The notes under the pieces were generated by a model. The model did no database searches. It was not told the origin of the DNA and saw only the letters and a program-made list of their open reading frames with translations. A stretch of DNA of 64,000 nt, from NCBI RefSeq assembly GCF_014905175.1, contig NC_057790.1, positions 7,998,001 to 8,062,000 of the forward strand. The letters are read 5' to 3'. Positions 1 through 9,484 of this stretch are shown one piece after another. How positions within the stretch are numbered: the stretch's first letter is position 1; every line of letters starts with the position of its first letter. Source of the stretch: Aphidius gifuensis (Eukaryota > Arthropoda > Insecta > Hymenoptera > Braconidae). A program made the translations under genes and the position numbers.

Positions 1-19
1 TATATTTTTTTATTATAAA

Positions 20-43
20 CTATCAATACTTAAGTATTGATAG
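20..43. repeat. 24-bp perfect palindrome
   Basis: The half-site CTATCAATACTT is followed directly by its reverse complement AAGTATTGATAG, with no spacer. It lies just outside the palindrome-rich repeat block that starts near 57. It could be the edge of another small inverted-repeat element running off the left of the window, or a chance palindrome in AT-rich DNA. Confidence 0.6.
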
Positions 44-56
44 AAATCTAATGTCT

Positions 57-313
57 ATTCGACGTCGAATAGCGCTCGATTTCCGAGGCCCACGCTCCGT
101 TCGACGTCGAAATTCGAGCTCGAAACGATGTCGGAGGGTGACGCTATTCGATGTCGGATCGACGTCGTTTCGGACTTGTTCATAAAATAATCGCTTGCAT
201 TGAATTTTGATAGATGGCAGTAGAGTCAAGTTCTATATATAGGTAAAGAAGGCAATTTTTTTTATTAGCAATATCATTAAAAGCAATAAATTAAAAAAAA
301 AATGCCTCATACG
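57..313. repeat. Left outer inverted repeat, CpG-palindrome rich
   Basis: This arm contains several 12-bp palindromes such as TTCGACGTCGAA and TTCGAGCTCGAA. Bases 100-124 match the reverse complement of 1721-1745 exactly over 25 bp. The match continues imperfectly through a GGTGACG motif and a TAGATGGCAG motif towards the inner element. Its CpG density is far above the surrounding sequence. The pair 57-313 and 1566-1780 therefore looks like the arms of an older fold-back element that now flank the hAT-like insertion. No transposase is present. Confidence 0.65.
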
Positions 314-1565
314 CAGGGATGGGCATCTGTGAGTTTTTGAGTTGCTTACAATTATCCATGAATGAAACGTTTGAAACAGGATAAAACGGATAAAACCCAC
401 GTGATCTCTCAGTAGCTCAAATTTTTCAGTTGTCACATGTTAATTTATACAGAATTAATTCAGCCATGGAAATTAACATGTAGACAACCTCCTTTCCATA
501 GCTTTTTATTAATTTAAATAAATAAAAAGCTATAAGAAAAGGGATAGCTAAATAATACAATCGTCCAAGGAAAAGATGTAGCTAAGAAAAGGATGTAGCT
601 AAGGAATTAAGGTTGCCAAAAAATTATGTTTCAAGGGAATAATGTTGCTTAAAATATAATTCTTTGGCAACCTTAAATCCTTAGCTACATCTTTTCCTCA
701 GCTACTGCTTTTCCTTGGACATTTGTATTATTCAAAAATAAATTTACATGTATTTCATTTATGAAAAAAATTAAAAAACGTCCAAGGAAAAGCAGTAGCT
801 AAGGAAAAGATGTAGCTAAGGAATTAATGTGACTAAGGAATTATTTCCTTGAAACATAATTCTTTGGCAACCTCAATTCCTTAGCTACATCTTTTCCTTA
901 GCTACTGCTTTTTCTTGGACATTTGTATTTTTGAAAAATAAATTTACATGTATTTTATTTATAAAATAAATAAAAAATGTCCAAGGAAAAGCAGTAGCTA
1001 AGGAAAAGATGTAGCTAAGGAATTAATGTGACTAAGGAATTATTTCCTTGAAACATAATTCTTTGGCAACCTCAATTCCTTAGCTACATCTTTTCCTTGG
1101 ACATTTTTTATTTATTTTATAAATAAAATACATGTAAATTTATTTTTTAAAAATACAAATGTCCAAGGAAAAGCAGTAGCTAAGGAATTAATGTGGCTAA
1201 GGAATTAATGTTGCCAAAAAATTATGTTTCAAGGAAATAATTCTTTAGTCACATTAATTCCTTAGCTACTGCTTTTCCTTGGACATTTTTTATTTATTTT
1301 ATAAATAAAATACATGTAAATTTATTTTTTAAAAATACAAGCGTCCAAGAAAAAGCAGTAGCTAAGGAAAAGATGTAGCTAAGGAAGTAGGAAATAATTC
1401 CTTAGTCCCATTAATTCCTTAGCTACATCTTTCCCTTAGCTACTGCTTGTCCTTAGTCATTTATTTATTTAACAAATGAAATACATGATATTTATCCTGT
1501 TTTAAACGTTTTATTCCTGGATAATTGTAAACAACTCAAAAACTCACAGTATATGCCCATCCCTG
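314..1565. mobile_element. Non-autonomous hAT-like fold-back element (MITE-like)
   Basis: The ends are terminal inverted repeats. The left begins CAGGGATGGGCA at 314 and the right ends with the complement TGCCCATCCCTG at 1565. The similarity runs about 75 bp inward and includes a shared GTGAGTTTTTGAGTTG stretch and an ACAATTATCCA stretch. A CAGGG start is typical of hAT-superfamily ends. The flanking 8-mers are CTCATACG on the left and CTCAAATT on the right, so only the first four bases agree; a clean 8-bp target duplication is not shown. No transposase reading frame exists inside, so the element is non-autonomous and would need a transposase supplied in trans. The interior is almost entirely hairpin repeats (563-1459). 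Confidence 0.75.
563..1459. repeat. Array of five hairpins with mirrored spacers
   Basis: Five hairpins lie at about 563-720, 780-920, 979-1102, 1161-1284 and 1343-1459. Each starts near GTCCAAGGAAAAG and ends with the complement, with repeated TAGCTAAGGA motifs in the arms. They are separated by spacers of about 58 bp containing ATTTACATGTATTT. The first two spacers read in one orientation and the last two in the opposite one, so the array is itself roughly palindromic about hairpin 3. It forms the core of the hAT-like element. The structure points to repeated duplication with inversion during replication or gap repair. Confidence 0.85.
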
Positions 1566-1780
1566 CTCAAATTAATGATACGTTAATAAATCTGATGAAA
1601 ATCACTCACTCTGCCATCTACTGAGCCCTATCATAAATATGTTAATATTATCACCGTATGACGCGCCACAGTCGGATCGACATCGGTTCGACGTCGAAAA
1701 ACGTCACCTTTCGATGTCGTTTCGAGCTCGAATTTCGACGTCGAATGGACACTGCGTGTCAAAAATCGACACTAAATTCT
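1566..1780. repeat. Right outer inverted repeat
   Basis: This is the reverse-complement partner of the left outer arm. Bases 1721-1745 match 100-124 exactly, and a CTGCCATCTA motif near 1612 mirrors TAGATGGCAG near 213. It has the same CpG-rich TTCGACGTCGAA palindromes. A plus-strand open frame across this arm is a by-product of the repeat and does not look like a gene. Confidence 0.65.
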
Positions 1781-1912
1781 ACCTGGGTTCAATCCAGGAT
1801 TTAACTTATAACGCATCAATCAGTTTTTCTAGATCACAAGATGCCCAAGAGTGTAAACAAAGTAATGCTGTGATTGATTTATCACGCAAACGGCCTCGAA
1901 GATGAGTAATAA
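1781..1912. other. Short stretch with a tRNA B-box-like motif
   Basis: The motif GGTTCAATCC at about 1786 lies inside the imperfect stem CCTGGGTTCAATCCAGG and resembles a pol III B box. No convincing A box or cloverleaf lies upstream, so I do not call a tRNA. It could be the worn end of a tRNA-derived SINE or chance. Confidence 0.2.
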
Positions 1913-1929
1913 CCAGAGCAGCAAGAGAA

Positions 1930-2157
1930 AACAGGCGTTATATAGAGAGGGCAGCATTTTTTTTTGTTGTCAGTAAAAAAAAAATAGAGGGCAGCACCAT
2001 TTTTGTGGAAGACTAAAAATGACGAGACTCTCGTCGAGATTCTCGGGCTATAAGAGTCTCGTCTCGGTCTCGTCTCGTTCGGTGAAATCACAGTCTCGCC
2101 TCGGTCTCGTCTCGGGCCAACGAGACGAGACGAGACTAGTCTCGTCTCGTGCGCAAC
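1930..2157. repeat. GTCTC/GAGAC-rich degenerate satellite with palindrome
   Basis: A short direct repeat (AGAGGGCAGCA, twice) and a homopolymer-bearing spacer lead into about 130 bp built from TCTCG and CGAGA units. It includes a perfect 26-bp palindrome at 2125-2150 centred on CTAG. This looks like the terminus of a repetitive element different from the hAT-like unit. No coding content is visible. Confidence 0.7.
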
Positions 2158-4620
2158 TCTAGAAAAAATATATATCCGTTGCGATACTCGCAGTCATCTA
2201 AGGGTCAGCGAAATGAGCGTTAATTATATAGACAAAAATATTAGCTTCGTCTATCGTTTGTCAATAAGCGTGATAATTTTTTTCAAGTTTCTCAACAATG
2301 TTCGAGATTTTTTTCTTCATATACTTTTTGAAATTTCCTTCCTCGCTGAATCTCGTCATTGTTCAATAAGAATAAATAAATTGGTGAAGATCTCTGTTCA
2401 ATCGATGGCTCAACTATATTATTCCGTAAATAATCCATATTCATTATCAGAATATTATTCACTTTTATTTGAAATAATTTTCACAACCTTTTTTTCTAAC
2501 AAACTTTCTTTTAAACTGTATGTGACTGGATGCCGTACAATACTGAAAAAAAACTTCGTATTGAAGTACAAATAATAAATAAAAATAATACATTATTCAG
2601 TTCCAACGTCATAAAAAAAAATATGCCAACTGAGGGATTCACCATTTTTGTAACTATAAAATAGATTATCAGTACTGATACGTAGGATACAAATTATTTT
2701 ACACTTTATATCTTATAATAATTGAGAGCGTACAGGCAACAATACCCTAGTAATGTATCTACATGAGTTTTGAGCAATATTTTATTCATGGAATCGATTT
2801 TTGTCAGCAGCATGATTACAGCAGAGAATCATGTATTTCATAATCTGTTGTTTAATCAGCTGGTTTGCGTTTTAAATCTATGTATAAATAGATCAATTGC
2901 ATGCATCGGAAGAAAAAAAATGAAATCCTAAATCCAAAAAAATGAAGTATGAATTTCGTATATTAAACTAAAAAAAAAGTGTTTTTTTAAAACCTTAGAG
3001 CCGAGGCTAGTGGTGAATTTTTAAAAAAATTATTGTAGTGATCGATAACAAAATGAAATTAAGTTTTTTTTCTATTAAAACTTCTTGATAATAACTCAGG
3101 CACAAAGCGTCGTAGATCCAAAATTTAAAAACATTTACTATTTAAAATTTTATGTACAATCTCGTAGTATACCTACCATGCGCGACTTACGAGACAATCT
3201 GTATACAAACGTTTTTTTAACTTTAGTTAACGATTGTTTGACATTTTATTGTGATCTGTATCTTTTTTTTTCCATTTTTAATGTATTATTTATGTGGGTT
3301 GATATAATGATTTGAAAATGGAGCAAAGTTAAAATACACATCAAATAAACCTCACCAGTTGAATGTTACATTTTTATATCCATATTAAAGATTGGCAATA
3401 TACGAAAACAAGATTAAAAAAATATATTGATGCATGCTGGTGTGGTCGATCCACTTGTCGTGTTACTTGATAAGGCCAAGTTCGTCCTTTTTTTCATAAT
3501 CCAGATTGTTACCTTTTTTTTCAACAAACTTTTTAGCTTATAGTAAAAAATTTATAGCGTGAATTTAAATAAATTATTATTTTTTTTTTTTTTTTGTTTT
3601 GCGATTGGTTTTTTTGTGTCGTATGGAATAGAAATCATTAAAAAAATAGTTCTTAATATGAAAAAATAAAGTTCAACTTCTGGTCCTAAATTTTCTCTTC
3701 GGAAACAAATCGTTGAACCCACCTTCTGTATGTTGAAATCACTCATGAAAAACAATTAAAGAATCATAGTCTTCGAACTAAATAGTTCTGAAATACATAT
3801 TTATCCAATACACTTTATACAATAATAAAGACATAAATTCTAATAAACCGCTAGAAACTGCAAATACATGATTTCTTTTGTAACTCGAAAAATCCATATG
3901 CACTGAGAAGAAAAATCAACGAAAACCACAAGTTCACAGCAGCACAATCAAATTGATATTTTTTCTTAAAACTTATCGTACATAATACAGTATTCGACCC
4001 TCCGCTTGTAACGATTTTTGGGATCAAAGGGAAACAACGACAACTATGCTACTGACGATTTTGTTGTATTATATCATATTGTTGTCGATAGATAGACTTC
4101 AATGAAAAAAATTTAAGGTTGTACCCATCCAAACGTTACTTGATTGAAAAAAACACAGAATTCGAAAATTAAGAAAATATTAACTTCTTGAAAATATATG
4201 TGGCTTTGATCGAGAAAGAAAATCAGATTCTTAGTTAAAAATTGCTTCTATTTTTGCAATTTTAACTCAAGTCGAAGGACATAAATATAGAGTAAGAGAA
4301 TATTTTACTGTAGTAAGGATATAATTTTCTCCGATGAAGAAAAATGTCTTTGAATTTCAGTGATACTTGTTAAGTTGAAGAATTTTTTTTTTCGCAAAAG
4401 TCCACAACTGTTTCCACATAGATAGAGTGATTTTTAATAAATGATATTACATCTTAAATTATTAGTTTACTTGAATAAAATATAGACTGTTAGTTTTATA
4501 ATCAATTCCATTTTGTATTAGTTGAAACATTAACTTTCTTTTATGTTAAATATATCGAATTCGAAGACCATGTATGAACTAAACTTTATTCCTCAATTCT
4601 TTCATTACCTATCTGGAGTG
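2158..4620. other. AT-rich non-coding stretch
   Basis: The sequence is dominated by A/T runs. Short open frames here have the Phe/Ile/Tyr/Lys-rich composition expected from random AT-rich DNA. I see no splice-flanked exon, RNA gene or repeat that I can support. Confidence 0.5.
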
Positions 4621-5060
4621 CTATTCTTGGTCCCGTAGTGCGGGAGATATTGCGGGTCCCGCAATAACGATTTGCCGACTAGAAATTTTAGTCGCAATAG
4701 AAAAAAATGAAGGCGCTTGTTGTTGCTTTCATGTGAAGCTGCCATATAGTGGTATGCAAATGCAAAAATAAGGTAAAATGGCTGTATGATATTTTAATAT
4801 TATATTCATTTAAACTTCATTCTAGCTCTATGAAAAAAAAAAAAAAAAATTAATTTTCATGAAGTCCATCATGACTTCATCATGAATTCAGGATTGTTAA
4901 CGTAGATGAATAATCATGATGAATTCATGATAAAGTCCATCATGACTTTTTTTACACGGGAAAATGACAATCCATTGCTAACTATCCAAAGGTTAGTTAG
5001 CCGTGGATAGACGGGACAGCTATCTAGCTCGTTGCTGCAGCTAAAAGTTTTTTACAGTGT
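4621..5060. repeat. Palindrome-rich segment, possible degraded MITE
   Basis: It contains the 19-bp palindrome at 4648-4666 (TATTGCGGG, T, CCCGCAATA), an adjacent CCCG-TAGTG-CGGG stem, and two related copies of a CATGATGAATTCATGA / TCCATCATGACTT motif at about 4860-4950. The right side ends in a TTTTTTACAGTGTA-like sequence. The cluster looks like a worn inverted-repeat element, but its ends are not defined. Confidence 0.35.
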
Positions 5061-8000
5061 ATAGCCTGCAGATTACTCCGTAAATATGTCCGGAAGTCTC
5101 GATTGCGTAGAAATTCGGAGAAAATCGGTAAATGATGCAAAAAAAAATGTCAAAGATTGAAGTTGAAGAAAAAGGTACGTTTAAAACTTTATTAAACGTT
5201 TCATGTATCCCTGCCATGGTATAACACTCTGAAAGAGCACCACATCAGTATAATATTTTCAATTCAAAATATATAATAATTTTAACTTGCATATTTAAAA
5301 TTAAATTTGCAATATGTACAATTACTTGGGATTAAAAAAATCCATTAAATTGACATTGACATTTAGTAGTATTACTGACAAAGCGTCCCTGATATTGAGG
5401 TGTAGTCATTCAAGTTCAACCCATTTTTACGTTAATTATGAATCATATGAGAAAACTATACCATAATTTATGATTTAATAAAATAATATAACACATATAC
5501 TGTATAAGTATTAAAAAAAGAAACTAAATAAAATTGGCTTTGAACGGATTCCTGTTTTACCATTATGATCAATAATAATAACAATAATAATAATAATGGA
5601 CTCTATCGGCAAAGCAGGAAAGATTTTTATTACACTTAATTACACTTAAATAAATACTATTAATAGTTTTGCAGTAACTATTAAGTCAAGAAAATTATTT
5701 ATCTTTGCTTATAATTGGGCTGCCATCACAATTGTTGTTGTCTAATCTACAATTGATAATGTTACGACAGTAGATAATGTTGATAAAAAATATATACAAA
5801 CGACAGATGTCATTAAAACTATGCTTTTTATATTTTTTATAAACGACTGTGTAAAGAGGGCCGAGTAGGCAACCTTTTGTAAGCTTAGGTCATCTCCAGT
5901 TTAAAAAAAAAAAAAATTTTCTTTATAAAATCGTTAATTTCTTTATATTTCAATCTATTAATAACAAAAAAAATCTCATTTAACCATGACACGACCTTAT
6001 TTATAAAATTTATATTTTGATTATTACCTTGAAATAAAAAAATAAAAAAAAAAGTAAATAAATTCAATAGAAATAAATAATTGTGCTTGGCTAATCGGTT
6101 TGACGCAAGTAGTTATAATTAGATATTCTAAGATGATGAAAATAAATTTTTAAAAACATACTATGTAGAATGGAAATATTCAATGAACGATAATTAATTA
6201 TTAACTTTATCGAATAATTCAATGAATTTAAATAATTGAATTATAAAAAAAAAAAAAATATACTTTTTATATAAATTTTCTACTGCACTTTTCTGCATAC
6301 AAAAAAGATAACTAGTTTAATCCATAAAAAATATAAGAAAAAAAAATTATGTTATCCATAAAATCTTTAGGTGTTTTAAGAGCAAAAAAAAATATGCTTC
6401 TACGATATAATGGGACACTTCAATGTTTGCATCGTCCCTCTTGAACATGAAGGTGCATGTACACTTCAATCATGCAATCCTTTTTTCTCATTTTTTTTTT
6501 TTTTTCTATTATTATTTATTCTTTTCCACGTCTATGCAAAAATGAAACTGGAGATGAAAAAATATAAGGATCAAATATAGAAAGGTGAACAAACGATTGA
6601 GCACCTTCTCCAGGCAAATTAAAACATCAAAGAAGAAAAAAAAAAAAGAAAGGAAGTAGAACAAGAAGAATAAAAAAAACGTTGTTGCAACAACATTTTA
6701 TATTTTATTCATTATTTTTTCTTTCTATTTGAGCTAAGTAAATTAAAATATATATTTTTATTTTTTATATTTACATGAGAAAATATATACCTACACTCAT
6801 ATCAATGTGTAAATAAAATTAAAATTGCCTTAATACATTGATGGAAAAAGTGCACTTGATGTGCTGCACTTTTGTTTCAAAAAAAAAAAAAGAAAATAAT
6901 AATAATAATAATATATAAAATGAAAATTTACAAAGTAGAAAAAGGTTAAAAGATTGATTCTATGCACAATGTACGTGGATATTTAAGAAGTAAATGTATA
7001 TGTGGATTGAAACACGAATAAAGGGATGGTGTATGAGTTGTTGATGAGAAGGCAGGGGAAAAATGCTTGAAGGGTTTCTATTATGTGCGTGTGTGCACCC
7101 CTATATACGCATCTCGAGTTTTACAATTTTTTTATTTTTTATTTTTACTACTTGGTATTATACTATACAGGTCTTGCCAATATCTGCATATACGTATATA
7201 TATTTGTTATATATACCTGCGGGTCTTGCACTTTGCAATTATAATCCTGAAAGTGGTACTGAATTGTTACTATGCTGTGAGGTTAATCATGCTACAACTT
7301 CAGCTTCTTATTTTTTTTTTCCTTCTTCTTCTTTAACAAGGATTGGAGACCTATTTTTTTTTTTTTTTTTTTTCATTATTTTGAGCTCCTGGATAAGAGT
7401 GCAAATTTTCAAGTACACTTCTTAGTCTCATGACACTGCACCAAGGGGTTTGACTTTTTATTTATTTTTTTTTTTTCATATTTTTATTTCAAACGCCCTG
7501 GAGATTTTTCCTGGATGTCATCATGATCCCTGTGAGTTTGAGTTGACTCTGTCAAGAGCCAAGTCCTCTGGCTCTTTAAATCTTCAGGAAAATGAAAATA
7601 ATAAATTTTGAATAACATAATACAAAATGAGAAAATAAAATACAAGAAAATTAAAAAAAAACTTGAAAGTTAAGAGTAGTGTTTTTTAATATTTTTAAGT
7701 ACTCAAAAAAAGAGGAAAATAAAATTTACCTGGATTAAAGGTATATTTTTTATTTTAAAAAACATATATATGCGAGTGGATATATTTTTTTTTTTTATAT
7801 TTATTTACTATTTAGTTATTTACTTTTTTTATTTCGTCGACAAGTGTCGAGTTCAGTCTGGTACGGATAAAGTCACGAGCAGTAATTATGAACGATAGGG
7901 TAGAGGAGAATCTAATTGTGATTGATGGAGAGACGGAAGATGAGGGAAAAGAGGTAGGAGGATAAACGGAAAATAAAAAAAAAATAAAAAAAAAAAACAG

Positions 8001-9100
8001 GGAGATGACTTCCTTTTAATCTCGGGGTCTAACCCTTACACTGTCACATTGGTATACGCGATTTCATTACGTTCATGAACATTGCTTCAATCTCAACAAC
8101 ATCACGATGATATAATGATTTTTAAACTCATCATACTTGAGAGTTTAAATTAAATATAAAAAAATAGGAAAAATAAATTTTACTTTTTTCGTAATCATCA
8201 TACTTTTTAAATCAACATTTATTTAAATATTATTTTAAAAAATTACAAATTAATTTGACTAATTATTATTCAAGTTATAAAACTATCACAAAATTTGATA
8301 GTTTTTTTTAAATTATAATTATAAACTTTAAACTGTATTTGAAATTATTTAAAAATTTATGTAAAAATTTTAGCGGAAAGAAAATTCAAAAAAACATGAT
8401 AGTATTTACATATTTCCTGCTTTGAGAAGGTTGATATTTTGCCTTTGAAGAATAATTTCAAAACAAAATTCAAAACATTTTATAAATTCCATCAAATTTT
8501 TCCAAATTCAGTGACATCGTGTTATTGAAAATAACATGTTAAACATAATGAAAATTTTAGAAATTTCGTTTTTTTCCACAAATATATTTAGTATAGTAAA
8601 TAAATTTTATTTTTTCATCATTTTCATTTTATTTATACAGTTACGTTCACGACCCTTTTCGTGCCCAAGTTGAGATTTTTAAAAATATTCTCCCTATCTA
8701 GTCCCTCAACCTTCTCATCCTCATCCTCAAATCAACCAACCTACGCACTTATCCACACTTGTCCTCGTGGCAAACTAGAGCCTCAAGGTATATTTCTACA
8801 CATTTTCTCTCACCAATATTTGCTAATTCTTTACGCCTCTGTGGTTCAATCACATATATAACTATCCAAAAAATCATTTCAAATATCTTTTCCCATATTA
8901 TAAAGAAAAAAAACAATTTAAAATCAAAAATAAATATAGAAACAAACTAATAATTTATTGATTTACATTCAGTCGAGTAAATTGGCAGTTTTAATCGATC
9001 GAAACCAACACGAAAAAATTGTGTATAAATTCGTGAACTAAATTTTTTTTATTTCAAATAAAGAAAAAAGGCTTTAGTTGCGTACGCAAGTGTAATTTTT
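5061..9100. other. AT-rich non-coding stretch
   Basis: Mostly A/T homopolymers and short tandem runs. One less AT-rich island lies at about 7840-7960 (CGTCGACAAG, then a GA-rich run). Open frames around 7063-7425 are driven by poly-T and low-complexity sequence and look spurious. I see no gene. Confidence 0.5.
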
Positions 9101-9255
9101 AGTGGATAGTGAAGAGGGTGGCTTTTGTGGCGCGTGCAACGGCCTCGTGCTGTGTATGATAGTCCATCCATATGTATTCTTGATGCTGCTGTTGCTGATC
9201 CTACTACAACTTTACTCATTTTTTGCTTTCAGTTTTGCTCTACTATATAACGTAG

Positions 9256-9452
9256 TATATATATATATATATATTTAAAAGTGAGGAAGCGGCTTTTTCA
9301 CATCGTAAAATGGGAGAGAGAGAAACGCACCAATGTGCGTTGCGCATAACCGCGTTGTCACCATGGCAACTAGGGTTGGCAGTGGGTACGCATTGATCGC
9401 AGAATCCCAGTGCGTTTAGAATTTCGAGTTGAGTTGAGTAAAATAAGACAAG

Positions 9453-9480
<28 letters not shown>
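9256..9480. repeat. Two (TA)n microsatellites
   Basis: Perfect TA runs lie at about 9256-9274 and 9453-9480. They flank the X-box island at 9290-9400. Confidence 0.85.
9357..9370. promoter_or_regulatory. RFX-type X-box
   Basis: GTCACC-AT-GGCAAC fits the RFX X-box consensus GTNRCC N(0-3) RGYAAC at every defined position. It lies in a small GC-richer island (about 9290-9400) that also holds a CCAAT at about 9330. RFX factors control ciliary genes. No adjacent gene is visible here, so the role is unknown. Confidence 0.45.

Positions 9481-9484
<4 letters not shown>

Noticed and set aside
563..1459. CRISPR-like array from regularly spaced repeats
   Set aside because: The repeats are inverted hairpins with conserved spacers in a eukaryotic transposon, the opposite of a CRISPR array with unique spacers.
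1639..1905. Plus-strand 88-codon frame with basic residues
   Set aside because: It is produced by the CpG-palindrome inverted repeat, whose frame is not conserved between its two arms.
7063..7425. Overlapping plus-strand frames of about 90-120 codons
   Set aside because: Membrane-like composition comes from T-rich low-complexity DNA; two frames overlap and neither has a family resemblance.
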